This document shows positions 44,890-54,960 of a stretch of 64,000 nucleotides of DNA, one piece after another (position 1 is the first letter of the stretch; each line of letters begins with the position of its first letter). The notes under the pieces were generated by a model that did not search any database, had not been told where the DNA came from, and worked only from the letters and a program-made list of their open reading frames with translations. The stretch covers positions 492,887 to 556,886 of the forward strand of contig JADKCP010000004.1 in NCBI GenBank assembly GCA_016718805.1, in the 5' to 3' direction. The position numbers and the translations under genes were made by a program. This stretch comes from Bacteroidota bacterium (lineage in GTDB: Bacteria; Bacteroidota; Bacteroidia; UBA4408).

Positions 44890-45561
44890 ATGAAAACAGT
44901 ATCTATTAGCGGTTCGCCAAGAGCGAACGTAGGGAAAAAAGATGCAAAAGCACTTCGCGCAAGTGGCAACATTCCATGTACTCTTTACGGAGGCGAAACC
45001 CAAGTTAACTTTTTCGCGCCTTACAACGATTTTCGTCATGTGGTGTATACCCCAGATGTAAACAAAGTGTTGGTGAAAGTAAATGGTAATGAATATGAAA
45101 CATTGTTGCAGGAAATTCAATTTCATCCTGTGAACGACAGAATATTACACATTGATTTTCTTCAATTGTTTCCTGATAAACCGGTTATTATTGATATTCC
45201 TGTTGTAATTACCGGAAGTTCTGCCGGTGTTAAAGCGGGTGGTAAATTAGCTGTAATTACCCGTAAATTGAAAATAAAGGCATTGCCTGCGCATTTACCA
45301 GATGTTATTACTGTTGATATTTCTAATCTTGAAATTGGTCAATCTTCAAGAGTTGGTGATTTATCAATGGAAAATGTACAGTTTTTAGATACTCCAAACC
45401 GAGTAATTGTAGCTGTTCAAATGACACGTGCTGTTGTTGAAGATCCGAAAGCTGCTGCCGCTGCTGCTCCTGCTGCCGGTGCTGCTAAGGCTGCTGCTCC
45501 TGCTGCTGCCGGTGCTAAAGCCCCTGCTGCTGCTGCAAAAGCACCTGAAAAGAAAAAATAA
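44890..45561 (+). CDS. rplY: 50S ribosomal protein L25/general stress protein Ctc
   Basis: The 223-residue protein binds 5S rRNA. Residues about 1-90 are the L25 domain (VSISGSPRANVGKKDAKALRASGNIPCTLYGGE, ILHIDFLQL) and about 95-185 are the TL5/Ctc C-terminal domain (IPVVITGSSAGVKAGGKLAVITRKLKIKALPAHLPDVITVDIS). The last 40 or so residues are a low-complexity Ala/Pro/Lys tail ending APEKKK, common in Bacteroidota L25 but long here. It is probably co-transcribed with prs and pth. Confidence 0.95.
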   Translation: MKTVSISGSPRANVGKKDAKALRASGNIPCTLYGGETQVNFFAPYNDFRHVVYTPDVNKVLVKVNGNEYETLLQEIQFHPVNDRILHIDFLQLFPDKPVIIDIPVVITGSSAGVKAGGKLAVITRKLKIKALPAHLPDVITVDISNLEIGQSSRVGDLSMENVQFLDTPNRVIVAVQMTRAVVEDPKAAAAAAPAAGAAKAAAPAAAGAKAPAAAAKAPEKKK

Positions 45562-45596
45562 AAATATACTTTGTTCATCGCTAATCGTATAGCTTT

Positions 45597-46163
45597 ATGA
45601 GCAAATATTTAGTTGCGGGCTTAGGAAACATTGGACCTGAATACTCCAATACCCGCCACAACATAGGTTTTAAGATAGTGGATGCCTTGGCTAAGGCATC
45701 CACTGTTTTTTTTACTCCCGATCGTCACGGGCATGTTTGCGAGTTGAGGTGGAAAGGAAAAACTATTGTGCTGTTAAAACCAAGCACCTTTATGAACCTT
45801 AGCGGAAAAGCTGTAAATTATTGGCTTCAAGCCGAAAAAATTCCGCGTGAAAACTTGCTTGTAATTACTGACGATATTGCTTTACCGTTTGGTACAATAC
45901 GTATAAAAGGCAAAGGTAGTGATGGTGGACACAACGGTCTTAAAAACATTAACGAATTGCTGGGAAGTACCGAATATGCTCGCTTACGCTTCGGTGTAGG
46001 GAATGAATTTGCGAAAGGGAAACAAGTAAATTATGTGTTGGGCGAATGGAATAAAGAGGAAGAAGAAGCTTTGACTCCTCGAATTAAAGTAGCTACCGAT
46101 AGTATTTTGTCGTTTGCAAGTATTGGATTGCAATTAACTATGACAAACTATAATAATAAATAA
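45597..46163 (+). CDS. pth: Peptidyl-tRNA hydrolase
   Basis: The 188-residue enzyme releases tRNA from stalled peptidyl-tRNA. Motifs are LVAGLGNIGPEYSNTRHNIGF (catalytic His in NTRHN), LKPSTFMNLSGKAV, ITDDIALPFGTIRIKGKGSDGGHNGLKNI and RLRFGVGNEF. Length and order are standard. It is the third gene of prs-rplY-pth. Confidence 0.95.
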   Translation: MSKYLVAGLGNIGPEYSNTRHNIGFKIVDALAKASTVFFTPDRHGHVCELRWKGKTIVLLKPSTFMNLSGKAVNYWLQAEKIPRENLLVITDDIALPFGTIRIKGKGSDGGHNGLKNINELLGSTEYARLRFGVGNEFAKGKQVNYVLGEWNKEEEEALTPRIKVATDSILSFASIGLQLTMTNYNNK

Positions 46164-46278
46164 ATTTCAGTAATTTAGGGCAAAATACCATTCAACACTA
46201 CTCTTGCTCTAATGTTTTAAACCTTGTGCTGAAAGTAAATTAAGATCCGTTATATACACAACTTTATATCTTCAACTC

Positions 46279-47064
46279 ATGAAAAAACTTTTACTCCTTT
46301 CCTTTGTAATACTTTTTGCAAAATTGGGTTCCGCTCAAATAACCTTGCTATCGCAGGATTTTAATAGCTACGATGGCGATAGTGCAAATTTTTTATCGGG
46401 CTATTATGTTAGTTGGAATTCTCCATCCGGAGGTATGCCTTCTGCATCTTATTATTCATCTACCGGCAATTTTGGGATTGCTCCCAACTCTTACAAATTT
46501 GGAGTTGACAGTGCAACTATCATTACCCCCTATTTTGGAAGCGGAGCCGACAGAGTTAGTTTTTGGTACAAAGGAAATGGAACCGGTACAGGTGCAAATA
46601 TTTTTTATGTTTACGAAAGTGCCGATAGTATTACATTTACCTTACTTGATAGTATCACCAGCTTCCCAACCTTAGGTACTCAGCGCATATTAACCAATAC
46701 TGCCGGTACGCATTACTTAAAGTTTGTGTACCACAAAGTTGTTGGCAACGTTGCTTTTGACGATTTAGTTGTTAGCAATAACATGGGTGTTGGTATTGCC
46801 AATTACACTGAAAATACCTTGCTTAAAGTATCTCCCAATCCTTCTTCAACCGGAATCTTTGCACTTGATTTCGGTAGCGAAAAACCACAACAGTCTTCCG
46901 TTAAAGTGCATGACATCCTTGGTAATTTGGTAGCTTTTACGCTTGAATATTCCGCTACCGGTAAGTTGTTACTTAACTTATCTGAACAAGCTCCAGGATA
47001 TTATTTTGTAGCCATTAGCAGCAGTACCGGCACAAAAAATAGCAGATTATTAGTAACAAATTAG
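46279..47064 (+). CDS. Small secreted protein with T9SS type A sorting domain
   Basis: The 261-residue protein has a signal peptide (MKKLLLLSFVILFAKLGSAQ). A beta-sandwich of about 150 residues follows that resembles choice-of-anchor/MAM-like domains (LLSQDFNSYDGDSANF near the start, VSFWYKGNGTG, HYLKFVYHKVVGNVAFDDLVV at the end). The sorting domain spans about 180-261 (VSPNPSSTGIFALDF, VHDILGNLVAF, APGYYFVAI, SRLLVTN). The 'VSPNP' and 'APGYY' forms are slightly unusual variants. Function is unknown. It lies 114 bp upstream of another T9SS cargo gene. Confidence 0.8.
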   Translation: MKKLLLLSFVILFAKLGSAQITLLSQDFNSYDGDSANFLSGYYVSWNSPSGGMPSASYYSSTGNFGIAPNSYKFGVDSATIITPYFGSGADRVSFWYKGNGTGTGANIFYVYESADSITFTLLDSITSFPTLGTQRILTNTAGTHYLKFVYHKVVGNVAFDDLVVSNNMGVGIANYTENTLLKVSPNPSSTGIFALDFGSEKPQQSSVKVHDILGNLVAFTLEYSATGKLLLNLSEQAPGYYFVAISSSTGTKNSRLLVTN

Positions 47065-47173
47065 TTTTTGTTACACGCAGAAAGGGCCTATAAATGCAAC
47101 CTTATGAAGTTCTTTTGCGTATTGCATGCTCGGTTTGGCTTTCCCGATAAAATTTTTTGAATTGCACCATGGT

Positions 47174-50100
47174 ATGAAAAAAAATTGTTCGCTTATCTTT
47201 TTACTTGCGTTTTTAAGCTCTTGCATAAATTTATATGCTCAAGCTCCTGATTGGAGTTGGGCAAATAGCATAGGAGGAAGCGGATCTGATTTTGGACGGA
47301 CTATAGCACTTGATTCGAGTGGTAATTCTTACGTTGTTGGTGAATTTAAGTCGCAAGTCGATTTTGACCCTGATGCCGGGATTTTCAATTTAGATGCACA
47401 GGGAATTCAAGATGCTTTTATTGCTAAATACGACCACAGCGGACATTTACTTTGGGCAAAACAATTAGCCGGAATAAATGGGATAAGTGCGATTAATGCA
47501 TTCGCAATTGTGCTCGATAAAAATGAAAATATAGTTATTACCGGTAAATTTAGTGGTTCCATAGATTTTGACCCGGAAGCTGCTGTTTTTCCATTGACCT
47601 CACAAGGCCAAGGTGATATTTTTGTATGTAAACTCAGTTCATTTGGAAATTTTATTTGGGCACATTCAATTGGAGGATTCGGCGACGATTGCGCCTATTC
47701 GGTAGTTATTGATGAATTCAACGAAGTGCTTTTTACGGGTTATTTTTCGGCCAATGTTGATTTTGATCCAGGGCTTGGTACTACTATACTCAGCGGCCAA
47801 TTATCAGATATTTTTGTAGGTAAGCTAAACAGTTCCGGTAGTTTTATTTTTGCTAAATCCTTTAGTGGTACTGGTGATGATGAAGCAAATGCGGTGCAAG
47901 TGGATGCTTCTCAAAACATCTACTTAACGGGGTCATTTACTGAAACTATAGATTTTGACCCTGATACCGGTAATTATCTTTTAAGTTCGTATAACGCAGG
48001 AACCAAAGATATTTTCTTAGTTAAGCTAAATAGCACGGGAAATTTAGAGTGGGCTAAATCAATTGGTGGATCTGGTAACGATGCAGGAACGGCACTAGTT
48101 GCAACAAATACTGGCGAAGTTTATAGCTGTGGTTATTTTTTTGGTGTTGCAGATTTTAATCCGGATAGTAGTACGTTTATTTTACCGTCCGATGGTAGTT
48201 ACGATGCCTACATCACAAAATTTGATACTGCCGGAAATTTTAGTTGGGCGAATCGCTATGGTGGGCCTAGTTTGGATATGCCAAGAACCTTGTCGGTTAA
48301 TACATCAGGAGTTGTTTATTGCGCAGGACAATACAATCAGCATTTTGAAGTTTCAAACGATACTAACCGCACACTTATTTCAAAAGGAGGTTTTGATGCT
48401 TTTGTTCTTTCATTGTCGAGTTCAGGAAATTTAGCTTGGGCAAAGTCCATTGGTGGAACAAATCATGACTATGCAAATTCCTTAGTTACTGACCAAAGCA
48501 ACAATACTTTTATAGTGGGAAATTACCTAAGCACTAATCTCTATTTAGACACAACCGAGCTAATAGCCGGAACTTCAAATCAAAGCGATATTTATTTTGC
48601 CAAATTGGGTTGTTCAACCTCTTCAACAATTAGTTTTGGTGCTTGCTATAGCTATACTTCGCCCAGCGGTAAATTCATTTGGACAACAACAGGAACTTAC
48701 AAAGACACATTGGCCGGTTCCGGTGGCTGCGATAGTATTATTACCGTTCACTTAAAAATAAATACCCGTACTTTTTCTCAACTAACTGCGTTAAGCTGCG
48801 GCAATTATATTTCACCAAGTGGTCATTATACTTGGAATTTATCCGGAACTTACACAGATACATTGACCTCTTTTAATGGTTGCGATAGCATTGTTACAAT
48901 TCAATTAACTATACAAAGTCCTTCTCCCGGATTTCAACAAGTAGCTGCTTGTTATTCGTTTACTTCGCCCAGTGGGAAACAGGTGTGGACAAACAGTGGA
49001 ATCTATACCGATACCCTTATTAGCTATTTAGGTTGCGATAGTATTGTGAATTTTGATTTAACCATTTTTTCAGCAAGCTTTTCTTCCATTACTGAAACGG
49101 CTTGCAATTCTTACACGCTTCCAAGTGGAAATGGCTTAATTACCAATTCAGGAATTTACCTCGATACACTCATCAATTTTGTTGGATGCGACAGTATCAT
49201 TACCATTAATTTAACCATTGAAACTCCATTTGTGACCTTTGGTACAGCAAGCGCATGCAATAGTTTTACTTCGCCAAGCGGCAACTATATATGGACAAGT
49301 TCAGGCAATTATATCGATACCTTAGCTGCATCAGGAAATGGTTGTTACACCATCACCAACATTGCCCTCACTATTTATGAATCAAGTTTTTCTTCTATTT
49401 TGGTGAGTACTTGCAATAATTATGTGTCGCCCAGTGGAAATTACACCTGGAATGTCTCGGGAACTTATGTGGATACCATTGGCAATGCTGCCGGATGCGA
49501 TAGTATCATTAGCATTTTGCTAACAATCGACACAACGGCTTCCTCAACTATCAGTGCAACTGCTTGCAACAGTTATGTTTCTCCGAGTGGTAATGAAACT
49601 TGGACAGCTTCCGGAACTTACACTGACCACATCACAAATTCGAGTGGCTGTGATAGTTTAATAACCGTTAATTTAACCATTAATTATCCTTCAAATGCTA
49701 CCTTACTTATTAATGCATGTACCGCTTATACTTCACCAAGTGGTAAGTATACATGGACAAACACCGGAACTTATTTCGATACCATTCCCAATGTTTTCGG
49801 ATGTGATAGTGTATTAACCATTGACTTAACAATTGGTGGCATTTCAACTTTTTCAAATCAAAGCATTTTTGCCTGTTCTCAGTTTGTATCACCCAGTGGA
49901 AAATACATTTGGAATAGTTCGGGCACTTACCTTGATACCATTCCCAACGCAAGTGGTTGTGATAGCATACTTACCATACAACTAACATTGGGAACCGCAT
50001 CAGCTTCTTTTCAAGAAATACATTCATGCACTGCGGTTACCTCTCCTAGTGGAATTTATACTTGGTTGGTGAGCGGCACTTATGCTGATACTATTACCAA

Positions 50101-51940
50101 TTGGCTAGGATGTGACAGCGTAATAACCACCTTGTTGTATGTTGAAAATGACAGTGTTTTTATTGCATTAAGCGGATGCGATAGTGTGGTTGTAAATTCA
50201 CAAACATTTACAACAAGCGGAAATTATAGACAAGTATTTACCAATGCTGCCGGATGTGATAGCATTTTCTCATTGCAAATTTCAATTTCATCGGGAAGTT
50301 CCAGCTATATAACACAACTGGCATGCGACAGTTATACTTGGAATGGTCAAACCTATACCAACAGTGGTGTTTATGTTGCACAGTACCTAGCTGCAAATGG
50401 ATGTGATAGTTTGCTTTATCTCGATTTACAGCTCAACAAAAGCGATAGCAGTACGCTTGTAGTAAGCGAATGTAACAGCTACGATTTAAATGGAACAACC
50501 TACACCTCAACCGGAACCTATACGCAAGTTTTGGAAACCACAGCAGGTTGTGATAGCATCCTTACTTTGCAGTTAACCATCAATGAAAGTAGTTCAACTA
50601 CCTATAATGAAACAAGCTGTGATAGCTTGTTTTGGAACAATCAATATTACGCTCAAAGTGGAATTTATATCGAAACATTTACCAGTACTGCAGGTTGCGA
50701 CAGCACGGTTACACTTGATTTACTCGTGTTGGAAAGCAGTAAGGTTTTACTAACGCTTACCGGTTGCGACAGTATTGTATACAACAATCAAGTGTATACC
50801 AGCGGTGGTGTGTATTTTCAAAATTTAGTTCGTCAAAATGGTTGTGACAGTATTTTACAACTCGATGTTTTTCTATCGAATCCAAGCATAACCACTGTTC
50901 AGCAAACTGTTTGTGATAGCCTTGTTTGGAACAATCAACTTTATGTAACATCCGGTGTTTATCAACAGGTATTTCCCAATGGTACTGGATGCGACAGTAT
51001 TGTAAACTTAAATTTAACTGTTTTACAAAGCACTGCGTCAACACTTAGTTATACCGATTGTTCGGTATTTAGTTTAAATGGGATTACCTATACTGAAAGT
51101 GGAGTGTATACGCAATCACTAGTAAACTCAAGCGGTTGCGACAGTACAATTACTTTGCTATTACAATTAAATTCTACTCAATCGAGCAATACTTTATCAG
51201 GATGTGACAGCATACAAGTAAACAATCAAACATATTTTGCGAGTGGAATTTATACTCAAACTATGTTGAATGCTGCAGGATGTGATAGCACTATTACTTT
51301 GAATTTAACCATCAATACTGGTAGCACCGTTGATAGTATTGCAACGGCTTGTAATCAATTTACGATTAATGGAACTACCTATACCAGTAGTGGCGTCTAC
51401 CAACTTCCATTTATTAATTCAGGTGGTTGTGCTTCCGTATTAAATTTAACACTTAATATTAACCAAGCTGATACAGCGGTTCAACAAAACTCAAATATTT
51501 TGTCTGCAAATGCAAGCGCTGCTTTGTATCAGTGGATTGATTGCGCTAGCGGATTAGCAATTCCAGGGGCAACCAATAAGGATTTTATTGCAACTTCAAA
51601 CGGGAATTATGCGGTTCAAATTACTCAAAATACCTGTGTAGATACTAGTACATGTTATTCGGTAATTGGGATAGCTATTTTAGAAAATACCCTGAACGAA
51701 GTAGTTGAAATATATCCCAATCCTGCTACTAATTATTTTGAGATAAAAGCTCAGCATATGGCGCTCGAAAAGTTAGAGATTTACAATTCCATAGGTGATG
51801 CTGTTTATACTGTAAACACCGAAAAACTGCATCAAAACACCCTTCAAATCGACGTGAGTGATTGGGCTTCAGGGGTGTATTTACTTAAGCTAATGAACAA
51901 TCAATCGAATAGCTTCCACAAATTGATAATTCAAAAGTAG
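47174..51940 (+). CDS. Large surface protein: SBBP propeller, 19 Cys-paired repeats, T9SS type A sorting domain
   Basis: I chose the ATG at 47174, in front of the signal peptide KKNCSLIFLLAFLSSCINLYAQ; the frame extends 16 codons further without signal-like sequence. Of about 1588 residues, 25-485 are SBBP-type propeller blades containing repeated DFDPD motifs (FDPDAGIFNL, FDPEAAVFPL, FDPGLGTTIL, FDPDTGNYLL), perhaps Ca-binding. Residues about 490-1425 are 19 repeats of about 48-53 residues with a Cys at the start (ACNSY) and near the end (GCDSI). The sorting domain is at about 1515-1588 (VEIYPNPATNYFEIKA, ASGVYLLKL, HKLIIQK). It is probably an adhesin or extracellular stalk protein; its ligand is unknown. 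Confidence 0.85.
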   Translation: MKKNCSLIFLLAFLSSCINLYAQAPDWSWANSIGGSGSDFGRTIALDSSGNSYVVGEFKSQVDFDPDAGIFNLDAQGIQDAFIAKYDHSGHLLWAKQLAGINGISAINAFAIVLDKNENIVITGKFSGSIDFDPEAAVFPLTSQGQGDIFVCKLSSFGNFIWAHSIGGFGDDCAYSVVIDEFNEVLFTGYFSANVDFDPGLGTTILSGQLSDIFVGKLNSSGSFIFAKSFSGTGDDEANAVQVDASQNIYLTGSFTETIDFDPDTGNYLLSSYNAGTKDIFLVKLNSTGNLEWAKSIGGSGNDAGTALVATNTGEVYSCGYFFGVADFNPDSSTFILPSDGSYDAYITKFDTAGNFSWANRYGGPSLDMPRTLSVNTSGVVYCAGQYNQHFEVSNDTNRTLISKGGFDAFVLSLSSSGNLAWAKSIGGTNHDYANSLVTDQSNNTFIVGNYLSTNLYLDTTELIAGTSNQSDIYFAKLGCSTSSTISFGACYSYTSPSGKFIWTTTGTYKDTLAGSGGCDSIITVHLKINTRTFSQLTALSCGNYISPSGHYTWNLSGTYTDTLTSFNGCDSIVTIQLTIQSPSPGFQQVAACYSFTSPSGKQVWTNSGIYTDTLISYLGCDSIVNFDLTIFSASFSSITETACNSYTLPSGNGLITNSGIYLDTLINFVGCDSIITINLTIETPFVTFGTASACNSFTSPSGNYIWTSSGNYIDTLAASGNGCYTITNIALTIYESSFSSILVSTCNNYVSPSGNYTWNVSGTYVDTIGNAAGCDSIISILLTIDTTASSTISATACNSYVSPSGNETWTASGTYTDHITNSSGCDSLITVNLTINYPSNATLLINACTAYTSPSGKYTWTNTGTYFDTIPNVFGCDSVLTIDLTIGGISTFSNQSIFACSQFVSPSGKYIWNSSGTYLDTIPNASGCDSILTIQLTLGTASASFQEIHSCTAVTSPSGIYTWLVSGTYADTITNWLGCDSVITTLLYVENDSVFIALSGCDSVVVNSQTFTTSGNYRQVFTNAAGCDSIFSLQISISSGSSSYITQLACDSYTWNGQTYTNSGVYVAQYLAANGCDSLLYLDLQLNKSDSSTLVVSECNSYDLNGTTYTSTGTYTQVLETTAGCDSILTLQLTINESSSTTYNETSCDSLFWNNQYYAQSGIYIETFTSTAGCDSTVTLDLLVLESSKVLLTLTGCDSIVYNNQVYTSGGVYFQNLVRQNGCDSILQLDVFLSNPSITTVQQTVCDSLVWNNQLYVTSGVYQQVFPNGTGCDSIVNLNLTVLQSTASTLSYTDCSVFSLNGITYTESGVYTQSLVNSSGCDSTITLLLQLNSTQSSNTLSGCDSIQVNNQTYFASGIYTQTMLNAAGCDSTITLNLTINTGSTVDSIATACNQFTINGTTYTSSGVYQLPFINSGGCASVLNLTLNINQADTAVQQNSNILSANASAALYQWIDCASGLAIPGATNKDFIATSNGNYAVQITQNTCVDTSTCYSVIGIAILENTLNEVVEIYPNPATNYFEIKAQHMALEKLEIYNSIGDAVYTVNTEKLHQNTLQIDVSDWASGVYLLKLMNNQSNSFHKLIIQK
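48640..51461 (+). repeat. 19 tandem coding repeats of about 150 bp, in two successive subtypes
   Basis: The first ten units read CxSYxSPSGxYxWxxSGTYxDTxxNxxGCDSI. From about 50150 the last nine read CDSxxWNNQxYxxSGVYxQxxxNxxGCDS, shorter and without SPSG. Each complete unit holds two Cys about 28 residues apart. One unit has GCYTI and the last has GCASV in place of GCDSI. DNA identity is moderate, so the array is old compared with that at 1-8260. Confidence 0.8.
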
Positions 51941-52013
51941 GCTGCTGTTGATACAGGCATTAACACAGATTGTATTATTCGAAAAGCAAGTTAGTCTAAG
52001 GTAAACCGAACAA

Positions 52014-53555
52014 CTATAGCTTACGCAACGCACTGTTTAAACTCACCTTTTCACCAATAATTTCAGGAAGTTTAGCAATATCTATCCTTTCCTGCAGCAT
52101 GGTGTCTCTATGGCGAATAGTTACCGTATTGTTTTGTAGCGATTCGTGGTCAATTGTAATACAAAAAGGTGTTCCAATGGCATCTTGACGGCGGTATCGC
52201 TTACCAATGCTGTCCTTCTCATCGTAAGTAATAGCGTGGTCAAATTTAAGTGCTGTCATTATTTCATTGGCTTTTTCAGGAAGTCCGTCTTTCTTCGTAA
52301 GTGGCATAACAGCTACTTTAATAGGAGCAAGAAATGCAGGTATTTTCAATACTACACGCGAGGTTCCATCTTCTAACTTTTCTTCTTGATATGCTTGAGA
52401 AAGTGTGGCTAAAAACATACGGTCGAGACCAATTGAGGTTTCAACTACATAGGGAACATAGCTTTGATTTAGTTCCGGATCAAAATACTGTAGCTTTTTA
52501 CCGGAATATTGTTCATGTGCCTTTAAATCGAAATCGGTGCGGGAGTGAATTCCTTCCAATTCTTTAAATCCAAAAGGAAACTCAAATTCAATATCGCAAG
52601 CTGCATTTGCATAATGTGCCAATTTTATATGGTCGTGGAAACGGTGCTTCTCTCCGGCAAAACCTAATGATTTATGCCATTTCATGCGTGTTTCTTTCCA
52701 GTGATAGTACCAGTCCATTTCGGTGCCCGGCTTTACAAAAAACTGCATTTCCATTTGTTCAAATTCTCGCATTCTAAAAATAAATTGACGTGCTACAATT
52801 TCGTTTCTAAATGCTTTTCCGGTTTGAGCAATCCCAAAAGGAATTTTCATTCGACCGGTTTTTTGAACGTTCAAAAAATTCACAAATATTCCTTGGGCAG
52901 TTTCCGGGCGCAAGTAAATGGTACTTGCTTCTTCGCTAACCGAACCCATAGAGGTGCTGAACATCAAATTAAACTGTCGTACTTCGGTCCAGTTTTTAGT
53001 TCCCGAAATCGGACAAACAATTTCACAATCTAAAATCAATTGACGCACAGCATCCAGGTTGTTGTCGTTTAAGGCTGTTTTAAATCGATTTAACACATCG
53101 TCTGCCTTGGTTTGATATTCCATTACCCTTGCATTGGTTGTGCGGTATGTTTGCTCATTAAAACTTTCTCCAAAACGATCTCGAGCTTTATCAATTTCCT
53201 TTTGAATTTTTGTTTCAATCTTTGCAACATGTTCTTCTATCAATACATCGGCACGGTATCTTTTCTTCGAATCTTTGTTGTCAATTAAAGGATCATTAAA
53301 GGCATCCACATGTCCGGAAGCCTTCCAGGTGGTGGGGTGCATAAAAATAGCGGCATCAATTCCAACGATGTTCTCATTCAGTTGCACCATCGATTTATAC
53401 CAATATTCCCGGATATTTTTCTTCAATTCTGCACCGTTTTGGCCATAATCGTAAACAGCACTTAGCCCATCATATATTTCACTACTTTGAAACACAAATC
53501 CGTATTCTTTCGCATGCGAAATAATGTTTTTAAATAGGTCATCATTGTTTGCCAT
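52014..53555 (-). CDS. glyS: Glycyl-tRNA synthetase (class II, alpha2 type)
   Basis: The 513-residue enzyme charges tRNA-Gly. Class II motifs are visible: the N-terminal SAVYDYGQNGAELKKN (about 28-44), the LRPETAQGIFVNF segment, motif 2 FRNEIVARQFIFRMREFEQMEMQFF, and motif 3 near PYVVETSIGLDRMFLA, followed by an anticodon-binding domain (APIKVAVMPL). It is the single-chain homodimeric form usual in Bacteroidota; some annotations name this form glyQS. It starts 16 bp after the stop of tyrS, so the two synthetases form an operon. Confidence 0.95.
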   Translation of the reverse strand: MANNDDLFKNIISHAKEYGFVFQSSEIYDGLSAVYDYGQNGAELKKNIREYWYKSMVQLNENIVGIDAAIFMHPTTWKASGHVDAFNDPLIDNKDSKKRYRADVLIEEHVAKIETKIQKEIDKARDRFGESFNEQTYRTTNARVMEYQTKADDVLNRFKTALNDNNLDAVRQLILDCEIVCPISGTKNWTEVRQFNLMFSTSMGSVSEEASTIYLRPETAQGIFVNFLNVQKTGRMKIPFGIAQTGKAFRNEIVARQFIFRMREFEQMEMQFFVKPGTEMDWYYHWKETRMKWHKSLGFAGEKHRFHDHIKLAHYANAACDIEFEFPFGFKELEGIHSRTDFDLKAHEQYSGKKLQYFDPELNQSYVPYVVETSIGLDRMFLATLSQAYQEEKLEDGTSRVVLKIPAFLAPIKVAVMPLTKKDGLPEKANEIMTALKFDHAITYDEKDSIGKRYRRQDAIGTPFCITIDHESLQNNTVTIRHRDTMLQERIDIAKLPEIIGEKVSLNSALRKL

Positions 53556-53571
53556 GTTCGCTTTCCCTGTA

Positions 53572-54864
53572 TTAGTTTGTAATAGATACTCGTATCAAAT
53601 AATAGTTTTTCTTACCTTTTTGAATCAACAAATACTTGTTATTCAACAAAAGTTGTTCAGTTACCAAAAGGTTTGTTTCGTTAATTTTTTCCTTGTTTAT
53701 GCTTACTCCGCCGCCTTGAATCATTTTCTTAGCTTCTCCTTTGGATGGAAACACATTGGTTTTTTCGGCCAACAAGTCCACAATATTAATTCCTTGATTT
53801 AAGTCTTGGTTCGAAATTTCAAGTTGAGGAACTCCTTCCATTATGGTCAGTAAGTCGGTCTCTGACAGCATTTTTAAGGATTCTGTAGTTCCTTTTCCAA
53901 ATAAAATTTCTGATGCGGAAGCCGCCATTTCGTAATCGGCTTCACTATGAACTCTAGTTGTAATATCTTTTGCTAATGCCTTTTGAAGTATTCTTAGATG
54001 TGGAGCTTGTGAGTGTTCGGCTTCAAGTTTTTCGATTTCGGACTTACTAAACAAGGTAAAAATTCGAATATAGGTAGAAGTATCGCTATCGGAAGCGTTT
54101 AGCCAAAACTGATAAAATTGATAAGGACTAGTTTTTAAGGGGTCCAGCCATATATTACCTTTTTCTGTTTTTCCAAACTTTGTTCCATCGGCTTTACGAA
54201 TCAAAGGAGTGGTAAGTGCAAATGCCTCTCCTGCCCCTTTTCGTCGAATTAATTCAGTACCTGTAACTATGTTTCCCCATTGATCGCTTCCTCCCATTTG
54301 CAATTTACAAGCATGGTGTTGCAACAAATACAAAAAGTCGTAGCCCTGCACCAATTGATAACTAAATTCAGTAAAGGACATACCATTTTCGAGTCGACTC
54401 TTAACCGAATCCTTTGCCAACATGTAATTAACTGTGATGTGTTTACCTACATCACGAATAAAATCGAGGAAGCTAAACTCTTTGAACCAATCATAGTTAT
54501 TCACCAATACAGCGGCATTGGGTCCTGAATCAAAATTCAAAAACTTTTCGAGTTGTTTTTTTTGACATTGTATATTGTGTGTAAGAATATCTTCGGATAA
54601 TAGGTTTCGTTCTTGTGATTTACCGGAAGGATCACCTACCATACCTGTGGCACCACCAATAAGGGCAATAGGTTTATGACCTGCTTGCTGAAAATGAAGC
54701 AAAGTCATGATTTGTACAAGGTTGCCAACTCCTAACGAGTCTGCTGTCGGGTCAAAGCCAATATATCCTGAAGTTACCTCCTTTTGAAGTTGTTCTTCGG
54801 TTCCCGGCATGCAATCCTGCAACATTCCTCTCCATTTCAATTCTTCAATAAAATTTATTTTCAT
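53572..54864 (-). CDS. tyrS: Tyrosyl-tRNA synthetase
   Basis: The 430-residue class I synthetase has a HIGH-like site in PTADSLGVGNLVQIM (about 36-50), tyrosine-binding QGYDFLYLLQHHACKLQMGGSDQWGNI, and the KMSKS-equivalent KFGKT (in ADGTKFGKTEKGNIW). The C-terminal S4 RNA-binding domain spans about 355-425 (KGEAKKMIQGGGVSINKEKI). Length is normal. It is upstream of and co-transcribed with glyS, and divergent from the epimerase gene. Confidence 0.95.
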   Translation of the reverse strand: MKINFIEELKWRGMLQDCMPGTEEQLQKEVTSGYIGFDPTADSLGVGNLVQIMTLLHFQQAGHKPIALIGGATGMVGDPSGKSQERNLLSEDILTHNIQCQKKQLEKFLNFDSGPNAAVLVNNYDWFKEFSFLDFIRDVGKHITVNYMLAKDSVKSRLENGMSFTEFSYQLVQGYDFLYLLQHHACKLQMGGSDQWGNIVTGTELIRRKGAGEAFALTTPLIRKADGTKFGKTEKGNIWLDPLKTSPYQFYQFWLNASDSDTSTYIRIFTLFSKSEIEKLEAEHSQAPHLRILQKALAKDITTRVHSEADYEMAASASEILFGKGTTESLKMLSETDLLTIMEGVPQLEISNQDLNQGINIVDLLAEKTNVFPSKGEAKKMIQGGGVSINKEKINETNLLVTEQLLLNNKYLLIQKGKKNYYLIRVSITN

Positions 54865-54880
54865 AGCTCAATAGGTGGCG

Positions 54881-54921
54881 CAAAACTAATAAAATTAAGA
54901 GCGCAAATTACGCTACATTTG
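54881..54921. promoter_or_regulatory. Divergent promoter elements between tyrS and the epimerase gene
   Basis: On the minus strand TAGTTTTG (plus 54881-54888) fits TAnnTTTG and lies 16 bp before the tyrS ATG, with a -33 candidate (CAAA on plus) at 54904-54907. On the plus strand TACATTTG (54914-54921) fits the same consensus and lies 39 bp before the epimerase ATG. The two promoters are only about 25 bp apart. Confidence 0.5.
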
Positions 54922-54960
54922 CCAAATTCAAGATAAAGTACAACTCTATTTTCACTCTTT

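Noticed and set aside
53438..53450. ttggccataa sequence resembling an arm of the ATPase palindrome
   Set aside because: It lies inside the conserved glyS codons for FGQNYD, has no opposite arm nearby and matches only about ten bases.
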